64,000 nt of DNA from Deltaproteobacteria bacterium (GCA_030694465.1 JAUXYJ010000094.1:51286-115285), one strand, 5' to 3'. Positions 17,065 to 25,832 are shown, counted from the first letter of the stretch. The notes: generated from the letters alone by a model not told the origin. Program-made: numbers and translations.

Positions 17065-18692
17065 GCGACGGGCTCGGACGCTGGCGCCGCGAGGGACCGA
17101 AGCACTGCGCGCGCGGTGAGCACTCCTCGGTCGTAGGACTCTTCGAAGAGCGCTAAGCCCGAGCGGTCGGTGTGCGCCACAAAGACCCTTGGGTCTTGGG
17201 TCGTGCCATCGGGGTCTCCGCGCAGGGCGAGAAACCCAGGAACAGGCCGCGCCATCGCGTGCCCCCACCGCATCACATCGACCCGCGTGACGCGCTTGGG
17301 AAGGTCAGGGTGGGCCCGCACAAGATCACTGACGGCCGCGTCTGCGCACGCGCGCCAGTCCATCGCGAGGAGCTTGCGGCGCTCGCTCGCGGGGTCGTCA
17401 CCGCACAGAGGCAAATACCAGGTCAACACGGTGGGGCCATGGTCGCGAAGAGACTGATGGGTCGCACAGACGTAGCCAAGCGCCGGGGAGTCGTAGAGCA
17501 CATTGTCCCAGGCCATCTCGGGTGAGCCGTCATGACACGTGGGTCTTGAAGAGAGCGTGAGGTTGGCCACGATCCAGGGGCTGTAGCTACGCGTGATGGG
17601 AGCCGCTGCGGTGGCACGAACGACGGGGGTCAAGCGCTCGGCAACAAACGATGGGATCGCGAGCACAACGCGCTGGGCGTCGATGCGCAGGGTGTCTCCG
17701 CGGGCGAGGTCTTCGCAGTGGATTGAGACGCCGCCGTCTTCGCGCAGGGCGATGGAGCGGACGAGCTGTTGCGTTCGTACGCGGTCGCCGAGGCGGTCAC
17801 TGAGCCATTGGACAAAGCGCCCGTTGCCCTCTGGAAACGCGATGAGCTCTTCGGCAGGTTCGCCGGGGTTGCGCACACGCGAGGCGAAGTAAAACAGCCC
17901 CGCCCAGGCGCTGCAGCGGCTCGCCTTGAGGCCGTAGTCATCGCGGCACGCGTAGTCGACCAACCAGCGCAATCGTGACGACGTAAACCCTCGCGCGTCG
18001 AGCCACTGCGCCATCGTCTGCGAGTCCAACACGCGAACGCGCTCATCGGCCGAACAGAGTGACGAAGGCAGCGCGAAAGCGCGACGACCGTCGTGGCCAC
18101 GAAATCGGACCCAACGGTTGATCTCTTGCTGAAATCGCAGCAATTGTGCGCGGTCTTCTTCGGTCGCGCCGGCCTGGGGATAGAGCCCGTCGTGCCAGTG
18201 GCCTTCGAAGAAAATCCGCTCATCGAGGTCGCGAACCAAGAACTCTTCGCGCACCACCACGCGGTCGTTCGCGTTGGACTCGAGCACGTTCATCGCACGC
18301 AAGAGCGCGACGAAATCTTGGTTTTCTCGCAGCGGCGTCGGGACATAGTGTGCGCCCCACGGAAACCTCGTGATCTGGTTTTGCCCCGAGCGCGAGGTGC
18401 CACCCACCACCGACTCGAGCTCAAGCACCACGATGGCGTCTCGTTCGGGCATGGACTGCTGCAGCGCGTGGGCGCAAGCGAGCCCAGAGGGTCCGGCGCC
18501 AACGACCACGATCTGTGCTCGCTCGACTCGTGAATGTACTGTGTTTTCGCTTGCGTTTCGCAGTCGGTGGCCGTGCGGCGCGTCTTGGCCCACGATCGCT
18601 CCGTCGTAGCTCCATTGCGCTTGACGACGGCACGCGGCGGCCGCCAGCGGGGCACCCAAGAGGGCGGTGAGCAGGTCACGTCGTGTGGTCAT
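17061..18692 (-). CDS. Tat-exported FAD-dependent amine oxidase-like protein
   Basis: 543 residues. The N-terminus MTTRRDLLTALLGAPLAAAAC is a twin-arginine signal ending in a lipobox-like Cys, so the protein is likely folded with FAD in the cytoplasm and anchored outside. The FAD Rossmann motif VVVGAGPSGLACAHAL begins near residue 62, with the acidic residue of LELESVVGGTS after the second strand. The C-terminal region VFVAHTDRSGLALFEESYDRG resembles the FAD-contacting end of amine oxidases. The substrate is unknown. The neighbour is a membrane half of a spermidine-synthase-like protein (four-base overlap), which makes an amine substrate an attractive inference. Confidence 0.8.
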   Translation of the reverse strand: MTTRRDLLTALLGAPLAAAACRRQAQWSYDGAIVGQDAPHGHRLRNASENTVHSRVERAQIVVVGAGPSGLACAHALQQSMPERDAIVVLELESVVGGTSRSGQNQITRFPWGAHYVPTPLRENQDFVALLRAMNVLESNANDRVVVREEFLVRDLDERIFFEGHWHDGLYPQAGATEEDRAQLLRFQQEINRWVRFRGHDGRRAFALPSSLCSADERVRVLDSQTMAQWLDARGFTSSRLRWLVDYACRDDYGLKASRCSAWAGLFYFASRVRNPGEPAEELIAFPEGNGRFVQWLSDRLGDRVRTQQLVRSIALREDGGVSIHCEDLARGDTLRIDAQRVVLAIPSFVAERLTPVVRATAAAPITRSYSPWIVANLTLSSRPTCHDGSPEMAWDNVLYDSPALGYVCATHQSLRDHGPTVLTWYLPLCGDDPASERRKLLAMDWRACADAAVSDLVRAHPDLPKRVTRVDVMRWGHAMARPVPGFLALRGDPDGTTQDPRVFVAHTDRSGLALFEESYDRGVLTARAVLRSLAAPASEPVA

Positions 18693-19411
18693 CCCCGGGA
18701 GCTCTCGGCATAAGAAGTGTGTGTCTCGCGATCGATCGTGCGCTCAAGGACCTGCGCGTACGCCATCGAGACGAGCCAACCGAGCGCGATGATCACGCTC
18801 ATGGTGCGATAAATGATGCGGCGCGGTGACGGCGCGAGCACGAGCGCGTACGTGCTCGCGAAGGCCGCGATGGCGTTGGTGGCGCCCACGAGCAGCCCCG
18901 CGCGCAGCACGCCGAGGTTGGGCGCGAGCCACCACGCAAACGCGAGCGAGCCCACAAGCGAGCCCAGGTGATCAAACGCGAGGACCCTGGCGATCACCGA
19001 GCGAAACGATTCGTGCTCACCGAGCACGCGCAGCAAGAGCGGGATCTCAAGGCCTACGAGAGCTCCCAACGCGAGCACGCTGAGATAGAGCGCAGCGCGA
19101 AAACCCAGCGGGCGATCGAAGAGTAAAAATAGCAGCGGGACCATCGCCCCGCCCAGGACCGCGAGGGCCAGCTCGGTCTCGATAAAGCGCTCAGCCGCGC
19201 CACGCGAGACCTTGCTCGAGAGCCATGATCCCAGGCCCATGGCGCCTAAATAGAGCCCAATCACCAGTGAAAATTGCGTGACGGTGTCGCCCAACACCCA
19301 GCTCGCGACCGTGCCCGCGAGCAGCTCGTAGACCAGCCCACAGGTCGCCACGAGCAGCGCCACGAGCAAGATCGGCTTGCCCCCCGCGCGCGCAACGGGC
19401 GCCTCGTCCAC
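18689..19411 (-). CDS. Membrane half of a spermidine-synthase-like protein (no catalytic domain)
   Basis: 240 residues, about seven membrane segments. The opening CGLVYELLAGTVASWVLGD, then FSLVIGLYLGAMGLGSWLSS, closely follow the N-terminal membrane domain of bacterial SpeE fusions, which normally continue into an aminopropyltransferase domain to about 500 residues. Here the protein stops after the membrane domain (end YAESSRG). There is no room for a frameshifted remainder, because the oxidase gene starts four bases before its stop. It is either a stand-alone membrane module or a remnant stabilised in the operon. The DUF350 gene lies three bases upstream. Confidence 0.78.
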   Translation of the reverse strand: MDEAPVARAGGKPILLVALLVATCGLVYELLAGTVASWVLGDTVTQFSLVIGLYLGAMGLGSWLSSKVSRGAAERFIETELALAVLGGAMVPLLFLLFDRPLGFRAALYLSVLALGALVGLEIPLLLRVLGEHESFRSVIARVLAFDHLGSLVGSLAFAWWLAPNLGVLRAGLLVGATNAIAAFASTYALVLAPSPRRIIYRTMSVIIALGWLVSMAYAQVLERTIDRETHTSYAESSRG

Positions 19412-19414
19412 TGC

Positions 19415-19684
19415 CTATCCGTGAACCGCAGCCGAGACGATCATCGCGATGCCAAGGATCACCGAGGCGATCACGATGCCGAGCGCGGTGTTCTGGTCGT
19501 CTTCGATCTCTTTGCGCAGCGAGAAGGGCACGGTCTTGTTGATAATCAAGAACGCGATCGCGAACATCACGAGCCCAATGGTCGAGTAGACCAGCGAGCC
19601 TACAATCCCGCGCACCAGAGAATTCACTGAGAGTCCGGTGGACTCAGCCTGCGCCACAAAGAGCGTCATTGTCGTAGTCATCAT
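19415..19684 (-). CDS. DUF350 small membrane protein (YjfL-like)
   Basis: 89 residues with two or three membrane segments: VNSLVRGIVGSLVYSTIGLV, a polar loop LRKEIEDDQNTALGIVIA and a final hydrophobic stretch ending VSAAVHG. The motif of a polar E(I/L)xxxxN followed by LGIVIASVILG is typical of DUF350. In E. coli the DUF350 protein YjfL lies in the yjf operon with a glutathionylspermidine-synthase-like protein. A link to polyamine-related membrane chemistry is therefore plausible, but the family's biochemical role is not known to me. It is co-directional with and three bases from the SpeE-like membrane gene. Confidence 0.8.
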   Translation of the reverse strand: MMTTTMTLFVAQAESTGLSVNSLVRGIVGSLVYSTIGLVMFAIAFLIINKTVPFSLRKEIEDDQNTALGIVIASVILGIAMIVSAAVHG

Positions 19685-19721
19685 CGCCAGTCACTCCTTG
19701 CGTACCATGGTTCGAGCGCGC

Positions 19722-20714
19722 TCACGAGCCCCGTAGTCTACGACGAAGTGCCAGCACGGGGTCATCGTCTTCGAGCGGGTCCGTCGGAGCCTCGGGCTTT
19801 GGCGGATCGGTGGGCACCTCAGGGGCGTAGGGGCCCGCGCGGTGATCACTGCTTGCGCTGAACTCACTCATGCGCTCGTCACGAAACTCGTCGTACACCG
19901 GACGACCGTACTCACGGTCATCCCGGGATTGGTCGCTCAGAGGCTCGGCGGCCACCGTGGGCTCACCGGTCTGAGGGCGCGTCTCAGGCACGCTCACTTC
20001 GCCCTTCTTCATCGCCAAGCGTCCCTTGAGCGCGGCGAAATCGTCGTCCGCTGCCTGCGAAATCGCCTGCAATTTTGCAGCACTCACCGCGTTGCCTGCG
20101 CCGCCCGAGACAGGCTCGACCACGGGCTCTTCAGCGTCGCCTCCGCCCGTGAGCCCTGAGATCTTGCTCTTGAGCGCCGTAAACGCTTTGTCCATGGACG
20201 GCCCCTCTTTGGGGATCGACGCCTCCCCGGGGCCCGCGAGCACCACCGGTTTTTGCTCTGCGAGCACGTCGTCCCACGCGGTGAGCTTGGCGATCTGTGC
20301 GCGCACAACGAGAGCATCGGCCAGCGATTTATCAGCTACTTTGCGAGCATCCGCTGCGAGCACGTCGTCGCCTCGCTTGAGCGCGAGCTCTGCGCGACGC
20401 TGCCAGAGGTCCACGTCCTCGTCGAGCAAGTGGAGCTTGCGTCGCAGCGTCACGACCCGAGGGTCGTTGTCAGACAGCCCGGCGTCATTGGGGGGCTCGA
20501 CCGCGGTGTTGCATGAGGGGCACACAAAGACGCGTCGGCCCTCTTCGACCCCAATGAGCGAGACCCCGAAGAGCTTGAGGTTCTTGATCAGCATGCGCTC
20601 TTCAAAGCGGCCGGTGCGATCACACGAAGGGCACACCACATCGCGCGACTGTGCGTTGTCGATCGGCTCAAGATCATAGCCAGTTCCGCCAACGATCTTC
20701 CAGGGTTTTGCCAT
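19722..20714 (-). CDS. Zinc-ribbon and coiled-coil protein, function unknown
   Basis: 330 residues from the ATG at 20714 (MAKPWKIVGG). Two Cys pairs, CPSC near residue 29 and CPSC near 62, form a zinc ribbon. They are followed by a charged helical segment with coiled-coil character (about 75-150), then a low-complexity acidic and Pro-rich tail with several DPLEDD-like runs. It resembles cytoplasmic adaptor proteins found next to DUF350 genes, but I cannot assign a named family. It is the first gene of the membrane module, 37 bases before the DUF350 gene. Confidence 0.6.
   Translation of the reverse strand: MAKPWKIVGGTGYDLEPIDNAQSRDVVCPSCDRTGRFEERMLIKNLKLFGVSLIGVEEGRRVFVCPSCNTAVEPPNDAGLSDNDPRVVTLRRKLHLLDEDVDLWQRRAELALKRGDDVLAADARKVADKSLADALVVRAQIAKLTAWDDVLAEQKPVVLAGPGEASIPKEGPSMDKAFTALKSKISGLTGGGDAEEPVVEPVSGGAGNAVSAAKLQAISQAADDDFAALKGRLAMKKGEVSVPETRPQTGEPTVAAEPLSDQSRDDREYGRPVYDEFRDERMSEFSASSDHRAGPYAPEVPTDPPKPEAPTDPLEDDDPVLALRRRLRGS
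20067..20080. repeat. AT-rich near-palindrome CTGCAATTTTGCAG
   Basis: Inside the zinc-ribbon protein gene. The arms CTGCAA and TTGCAG are perfectly complementary around a two-base centre; 13 of 14 bases match the consensus CTGCAAATTTGCAG. The coding strand reads Ala-Lys-Leu-Gln-Ala. Confidence 0.6.
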
Positions 20715-20771
20715 CTTCTCGCTCCTGCATCGCGCGCCCGACATGGGGCCTCGACGCGAGGGCATCGTAGC

Positions 20772-20781
20772 GCAATTTTGC
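20772..20781. repeat. AT-rich decamer GCAATTTTGC, intergenic
   Basis: Exact copy of the recurrent decamer in the 73-base gap between the M16 peptidase stop and the zinc-ribbon gene start. No codon constraint applies here. Confidence 0.6.
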
Positions 20782-20787
20782 GTGGCG

Positions 20788-22365
20788 CTATTGCGCGAAG
20801 AGCTGAGCGGCGGGCACGACCTCGACCGCGTTGGGTGCGACGCCGATGCGATACGCGTTGATCTCGCGGTCTTCGTCGAGGACCGACTGGGGCTTGGGAG
20901 AGTCGTAGCGCATCACGCTGGTAGCTTCGCTCTGGATCGCTTGCGCGAGCTCGGGCGCGTTGGGGGCGACCACGGTGATCCAGAGGTCTTGGGCGCTCAG
21001 GTGCCTCCGCGCGGCCTCGATCGCGTCGTTGGCGCGCAGGGCAGCCCAGCTCTGCTGCGCGCGCGTCGCGTAGCCCTCGCTCGCGGGCCATCCCAGGAGG
21101 GATGCGTCCACGGCGCTGCCGAGTCGCGCGCTGTCGGTCTGCGCGTAGAGCGTGACGTACCCCGAGAGAAAGGTCTGTGTGCGCTCAAACGCTGCGGGCT
21201 CGATGCCATCACGGAGCGTCTGAGACAACGCGCGTAGGGCACCACGGATGGCGAAGTGTGCGGTCTCGGGACGCACGGGTCGCAGCCAAATCGAGGCGTA
21301 TTGTTGCCGACGAAGCAGGTGAGGTGTCGGGAACCGTGAGTGACCTTCTTGCTCAAAATGCTCGACGTACGCGTAGTCCCCGTAGTTAAGACCGCGAGAC
21401 TCGCGCAGGGTTTGATAGAGCACACCGGACGACTGGCGGTGCAGCCCGAGGTAGTTGCTGACGAACTGAACCGCGAAGAAATCTTGGTGCGCGCGGTCGA
21501 GCGAGACGTGCGTTCCGATCGAGATCGCGGTGGCGCTTGCAGAGGGCTTGTGGGCAAAGAGCAGGTGTACGCCCTGAGGACGCGCGACCGCGGGGAGCGC
21601 TGCACGCTCGGGACATCGCTCTGGAAGCGCCTGCAAATCTGCTCGCATTTGTGCGATAAGCTGCGGCTCAAATCCGCCCGCGATCCCCACGGTGAGCCGA
21701 TCACGACAGAACACGCGTGCGCGGTGCGCTTGCAGCGATTCGCGCGTGAGGGCTGAGAGCCCGCGCACGGTCCCGCTCGTGGGGTGCCCATAGGGGTGGC
21801 CGCGATAGAGGGCGTACTGCAAGAGCTCGCGACCGAGCTGCTCGTCGTCGTTGCCGCGGAGGTCATCGGTGAGCTCAGAGCGCACCTGCGCGGTGACGCG
21901 GGTCACGTCGTCTTGGCGCAGCTCTGGACGAAGCAGAATAGCCTGCAAAATTGCATAGAATTCACGCACATGATCGCGATGCACCGTGGCCGTAAACGCC
22001 GTCAGATCGCGATCAATCTGCGCCTCGACGCTGGCCGCCATCGGAAACAGCCGCCGTGTGAGCTCTTCGTAGCTCTGTCCTCCGGCGGCCCCGCGGGTCA
22101 TCGCCCGTGCGAGCACCGCGGTGGCGCCCTCTTGGCCTGCGGGGTCATCGCTGCTTCCGCTGCGAAATACCAAGCGAAAGCTGATCAACGGGGCGCCCTC
22201 GACGCGCTGCTCGATCCAGCGAATGTCCCCTGCCCCCGCGGTGTCGCTGCCGGACGAGCCCGCCGTGTTGCGAGCCGTGACCTCGGATTGCGCGGTCTGA
22301 CTGCGGCACGCGGTCGCGAGAAACATCAGCGAAATGGCCGACACACTGAGAGCATAGCGGCTCAT
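20788..22365 (-). CDS. M16-family peptidase subunit, apparently inactive lipoprotein
   Basis: 525 residues with lipoprotein signal MSRYALSVSAISLMFLATAC. The body has the two-lobed M16 fold: the first lobe carries FRLVFRSGSSDDPAGQEG where active members have the zinc motif HxxEH. The second lobe shows GLNYGDYAYVEHF, the R/Y region that recognises substrate ends. It therefore looks like the non-catalytic partner of the active M16 protein encoded just upstream, with which it overlaps by four bases. The start is decided by a strong ribosome site (AGGAGGTG, seven bases before the ATG). A periplasmic peptide-degrading heterodimer is the likely unit. Confidence 0.88.
   Translation of the reverse strand: MSRYALSVSAISLMFLATACRSQTAQSEVTARNTAGSSGSDTAGAGDIRWIEQRVEGAPLISFRLVFRSGSSDDPAGQEGATAVLARAMTRGAAGGQSYEELTRRLFPMAASVEAQIDRDLTAFTATVHRDHVREFYAILQAILLRPELRQDDVTRVTAQVRSELTDDLRGNDDEQLGRELLQYALYRGHPYGHPTSGTVRGLSALTRESLQAHRARVFCRDRLTVGIAGGFEPQLIAQMRADLQALPERCPERAALPAVARPQGVHLLFAHKPSASATAISIGTHVSLDRAHQDFFAVQFVSNYLGLHRQSSGVLYQTLRESRGLNYGDYAYVEHFEQEGHSRFPTPHLLRRQQYASIWLRPVRPETAHFAIRGALRALSQTLRDGIEPAAFERTQTFLSGYVTLYAQTDSARLGSAVDASLLGWPASEGYATRAQQSWAALRANDAIEAARRHLSAQDLWITVVAPNAPELAQAIQSEATSVMRYDSPKPQSVLDEDREINAYRIGVAPNAVEVVPAAQLFAQ
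21945..21954. repeat. AT-rich decamer GCAAAATTGC
   Basis: Exact copy of the recurrent decamer within the inactive M16 gene. The coding strand reads Ala-Ile-Leu-Gln-Ala-Ile-Leu, the same residues as at the copy at 54875. Confidence 0.6.
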
Positions 22366-23906
22366 CGTGCACCTCCTGCGCGCCGCGTCGTGGGTCTGCG
22401 GGCTGCCGGCGCGCGGGGTGGTGTGGGAGTCACTCCGGGGGCTTCTACGACACGCCTCGGTGCACCGGGGCCGACCAACCGAGCGCCTGCGGGGGCTGTG
22501 CCGGCGGGGTAGAGCGCGATGGTCGTGCGGTGTGCCGTGGTGAGGATCTGTGAGGCGACGCGTTGGACGTCGGCGGGGGTGACTTCGGCGAGCGTGCGAT
22601 AGAGGGTGTCGTAGGCGGCGACGTCGCCGGTTACGGCCATCCAGCGCGCGATCATTTCGGCGGACGCGGACGGCGTCTGGGCGCTCATGGGGAGCGAGTA
22701 GCGGAGGTTGCTCACAACGGCTGCGACGCGGGCTGCTTCGGGGGGCGTGCGCCCAAGCTCGTCCAGCGTGGCCTGAATCGCGGACTCGAGCGCGTTGGGA
22801 TCGGGGCTCGCGCCCATGCGTGCGTCGACGACAAAGAGCCCAGGGTCGCGGTGGACCTCGGCCTTCCAGCTCTCGAGACCGAGCAGACGTTGGTCGCGCA
22901 CGACCCACTGTTGATACAGCGGCGAAGACTCGCTGAAGGCCAACGCGCCGAGGACTTCGAGCGCGGCGCTGTCACGATTGGCCAACGAAAAAGCAGGAAC
23001 TCGATATCCCACCAGCACACGTGGCGTCGTCGCGCTCGGCCACACAAGGTCACGCCGTCGTGGCGCGGTCTGCGCGGGTTCGACCGCGATCGTGGGGTTG
23101 TCTCGGTGTCCCGACCACGCGCCAAAGTGCTGTGTCACCAGCGCAAGGACGGCCTCGCGCTGCACGTCGCCGGCGACGATGATCGTGCAGTTGTCCGGTG
23201 TGTAAAACCTGCGAAAAAACTGCTGCGAGTACGTGTACATCGTTGGCATCGCCTCGATGTCTGCGAGGTATCCCAGCGTCGTGTGCGAGTAGGTGTGTTG
23301 CGTAAACGCGGTCTCGCTGAGCACCTCCCACATGGCGCGCACAGGGTTGGCGCTGTTCTTGTTGTACTCGCCCAAGACCGCGCGCGTCTCGGTCTGAAAC
23401 GTGGGCTCGTCGTAGTGCAGGTGCTGAAACCGATCGGCCTCGACGGGGATGAGCTGCGCGAGCGCGCGAGACGGGAGGGTCACAGTGTAGAGCGTAAAAT
23501 CCTCGGTGGTGTACGCGTTGTTGTCCGCGCCGAGGCTCTGCATGTGGTGCTCGTACGCGTGCGCGCTCATGCGCTCAGTGCCGCGAAACATCATGTGCTC
23601 AAAGAGGTGCGCAAACCCCGAGTGACCGGGCTCGATTTCGTCTCGCGCGCCCGTCCGTACGAGCACATCCCACGCTGCGAGACCCGGCGAATTGAGCGGC
23701 AGAACGACCACGCGCAGCCCATTGGGGAGCGTGTCCACCGTCGGGGTCGCGGGGAGCACCTGCGCGCTCGCGTTGGGGGCATAGCTCCCGAGGGCCAAGA
23801 GCGCTGCGCAGAGCGCGACCGAGGCGTGCGCAGGGGTTGCGCGGCGCAGGTGTGGGCGGGGCTGTGGACAAGCGAGCATGGGCTGATTGCTTTCGGATGA
23901 GGCCAT
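22362..23906 (-). CDS. M16-family zinc metallopeptidase, active subunit
   Basis: 514 residues with an N-terminal signal sequence (hydrophobic ASVALCAALLALGSYA ending NASAQ). The inverted zinc motif HLFEHMMF (HxxEH) and the downstream Glu of TETRAVLGEYNKN are intact, followed by DNCTIIVAGDV, typical of the M16B (PqqL/YmxG-like) group. The second lobe carries VLVGYRVPAF. The C-terminus ends in a Pro/Arg-rich tail. The ATG at 23906 is preferred; an internal ATG at 23879 also gives a signal peptide. It is the first gene of a two-gene M16 operon and shares a 114-base promoter region with the divergent PhnD-like gene. Confidence 0.92.
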   Translation of the reverse strand: MASSESNQPMLACPQPRPHLRRATPAHASVALCAALLALGSYAPNASAQVLPATPTVDTLPNGLRVVVLPLNSPGLAAWDVLVRTGARDEIEPGHSGFAHLFEHMMFRGTERMSAHAYEHHMQSLGADNNAYTTEDFTLYTVTLPSRALAQLIPVEADRFQHLHYDEPTFQTETRAVLGEYNKNSANPVRAMWEVLSETAFTQHTYSHTTLGYLADIEAMPTMYTYSQQFFRRFYTPDNCTIIVAGDVQREAVLALVTQHFGAWSGHRDNPTIAVEPAQTAPRRRDLVWPSATTPRVLVGYRVPAFSLANRDSAALEVLGALAFSESSPLYQQWVVRDQRLLGLESWKAEVHRDPGLFVVDARMGASPDPNALESAIQATLDELGRTPPEAARVAAVVSNLRYSLPMSAQTPSASAEMIARWMAVTGDVAAYDTLYRTLAEVTPADVQRVASQILTTAHRTTIALYPAGTAPAGARLVGPGAPRRVVEAPGVTPTPPRAPAARRPTTRRAGGAR

Positions 23907-24020
23907 CACAGAGGGACCAGAGAGATACACCCGCAACGCGCTCTGGGACCACCATCACGCTTGGCACACTCGGCTCGCGGCGCGAACCCAATGGGTTTAG
24001 ACTCGGGATGGAGGGCAGCG

Positions 24021-24812
24021 ATGGAGAGTGCAAAGGATCCGCGAGCGGTTCGATTTGGGATAGTGCCAACAACGCGGTTGCTTACGCAGCGGCGGTTGCT
24101 CAGCCAGTGGAGCGCGGTGACGACGCCTACCGAGTGGGTCTCGTGCGTGGACTACGCCGAGCTGTTGCGTCGCGTGCTTGACCGCTCGATTGACTGCGCG
24201 TGGCTCCCTCCGGTGACCTACCTGCGCGCACTCGAAGCGGGCGTGGTCGAGCCGGTCTACGCGCTGCGTCGCGCAGGGGTAGGGCGCTACGTTTCTGCGC
24301 TTATTTGCTCAGAGAATGCGTCGTATGCGCGTGTCGAAGATCTCCACGGTGCGCGCGCCGCGTGGGTCGACCCGTGGAGCGCAGCGGGCTACATCATGCC
24401 ACGGCGCATGGTCCGTGATGCCGGGCTGCACCCAGACCGGGACCTGTGGCAGCGCGTGGTGGGCTCTTACTCCAACGCGCTTGAGGCCATTGCGCTCAAC
24501 GACGCGGACATCGCGGGGATCTACTGCTCGGTGGACGCGTTTCGGACCATCGTGCGCTCGGGCTGGACGGGGGCAGACCGCGTGCGCGTGTTGGCCATCA
24601 GCGAGCCGATCGCGGGGGATGTGTTGGTGCGCGTGGTGGGCAGCCGTCCCGCGCTCGTAGACGCGTGGGTCGCGGCGCTTGGTGATGCCGCACGAGCACC
24701 CGAGCACAAGGGTCTGTTGTGGGACGTCTTTGGCGCGGACGACGTCGGGCCGATGAGCAGCGAGGACTATCAACCGCTGGCAGATGCGCTGCGGGGCGAG
24801 AGCATTTGGTGA
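24021..24812 (+). CDS. PhnD-like periplasmic-binding-fold protein without signal peptide
   Basis: 263 residues of the type II binding-protein fold resembling PhnD (phosphonate/phosphite/phosphate binding). Visible are DYAELLRRVLDRSIDCAWLP near 38, ARAAWVDPWSAAGYIMPRRM near 115 (PhnD: VDPxSxSGYxxP) and ADIAGIYCSVDAF near 170. A GGAGGG ribosome site six bases upstream fixes the ATG at 24021. The protein then starts MESAKDPRAVRFGIV with no export signal. No phnC/phnE transport genes are nearby. It may be a cytoplasmic sensor; the futalosine enzymes MqnA/MqnD share this fold, but the residues fit PhnD better and classical men genes are present. Confidence 0.75.
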   Translation: MESAKDPRAVRFGIVPTTRLLTQRRLLSQWSAVTTPTEWVSCVDYAELLRRVLDRSIDCAWLPPVTYLRALEAGVVEPVYALRRAGVGRYVSALICSENASYARVEDLHGARAAWVDPWSAAGYIMPRRMVRDAGLHPDRDLWQRVVGSYSNALEAIALNDADIAGIYCSVDAFRTIVRSGWTGADRVRVLAISEPIAGDVLVRVVGSRPALVDAWVAALGDAARAPEHKGLLWDVFGADDVGPMSSEDYQPLADALRGESIW

Positions 24813-24818
24813 GTGATT

Positions 24819-25832
24819 TTACTGGGTTCTAAGCATGACTTCGCGATGCACGAAGCCGCCACGACCGTCCGTTGCGTACACGATCAGGCGTGTGTCGCCA
24901 GGGGTCGCCGGGGGGAGCCAGTCGTTGCGCATGGTTGTCACGGGCTCGCTCTCGTTGTCCGAGCGAAACGCGCCATCGAGCCGCCCCGCGCTGACGACAT
25001 AGCCTGTGAGCATGCGCTCTTGGCGCGGGACCTGGGCCATCGTGGTGGGGTCGCGCTCGGTGTATCTCTCACGCGAGCCCTCGGAGAACTCCACTTCGAT
25101 GCGCAATTTGGGGCACATGGTGCGAGAGCTCTGGTCGGCGCAGCGCGCAATGGTCGCGGGCTCGGTCATCGAGATTTCGGTCAATGGGCCCGCGGCGGGG
25201 CCCGCACGCACGGCAACCATTTGCGGCAGGAGGTTGTCGTTGGCGGACCCTCCGGCAGCGGTTCCGACGAGCAGCTGGTATTGAAACGGCCAGCCTTTGT
25301 GCTCGCCGCTCGCGCTTGAGCACTCAAACGGGATCGCTCCTGACGAGCCGTTCCCTGACGTGACGATCCGAATGCGACCTGATGCGCACGCCATGCCGAA
25401 GACCGTCACGCTCTCGCGACCGCGGCCATCCGAGGCCCCCATGGCGGGCACGACGAAGTCTGTCATCGGGCCGCAGCGCAGCGAAAGTCCTGGCAGATCG
25501 ATCCGTTGCGCGTCGCTGTCGCACACGTTGAGGTTGTTCAGCGGGTTCATCGTTCCGGGGGTCCCGGTGCCGCCGGGGAGCATCGAGCTGATGCTTCCCA
25601 CAATGAGCCACGCGGCACGCACGGGGCGCTCGCGGACATCCGCGGTGACGAGCTCAAGATTGGCGATCTCGCCGCGACGAGGGGCGTTGCGCGTGGGCTC
25701 GGCGCGCGAGTATGCGCGGATGCCAAGGATACGAAAGTCAGTGAGTTTCCAGCTCGCGGTGAGCTCGCCACACGAGCTCGCGAGGACGCCAAGGGTCACA
25801 AGTGCGCAGCGCGCAAAGATCTGGGCGCTCAT
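24819..25832 (-). CDS. Hypothetical lipoprotein paired with a TonB-dependent receptor
   Basis: 337 residues with lipoprotein signal MSAQIFARCALVTLGVLASSC (lipobox ASSC). The rest is beta-rich with four to six Cys residues (NVCDSDAQRID, LSLRCGPMTD, GMACASGR, PFECSSASG), which may form disulfides outside the cell. No known domain is recognised. The ATG at 25832 overlaps the TonB-dependent receptor stop by four bases. It probably works with that receptor, for example as a surface or periplasmic accessory lipoprotein; this is inferred from the coupling. Confidence 0.7.
   Translation of the reverse strand: MSAQIFARCALVTLGVLASSCGELTASWKLTDFRILGIRAYSRAEPTRNAPRRGEIANLELVTADVRERPVRAAWLIVGSISSMLPGGTGTPGTMNPLNNLNVCDSDAQRIDLPGLSLRCGPMTDFVVPAMGASDGRGRESVTVFGMACASGRIRIVTSGNGSSGAIPFECSSASGEHKGWPFQYQLLVGTAAGGSANDNLLPQMVAVRAGPAAGPLTEISMTEPATIARCADQSSRTMCPKLRIEVEFSEGSRERYTERDPTTMAQVPRQERMLTGYVVSAGRLDGAFRSDNESEPVTTMRNDWLPPATPGDTRLIVYATDGRGGFVHREVMLRTQ

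Noticed and set aside
18689..19411. Frameshifted full-length spermidine synthase
   Set aside because: The next gene starts four bases before the stop and is an unrelated flavoprotein, so no catalytic half follows.
24021..24812. MqnA-type futalosine pathway enzyme
   Set aside because: The VDPxSxxGYxxP region fits PhnD-like proteins, and the genome uses classical MenD/MenG.
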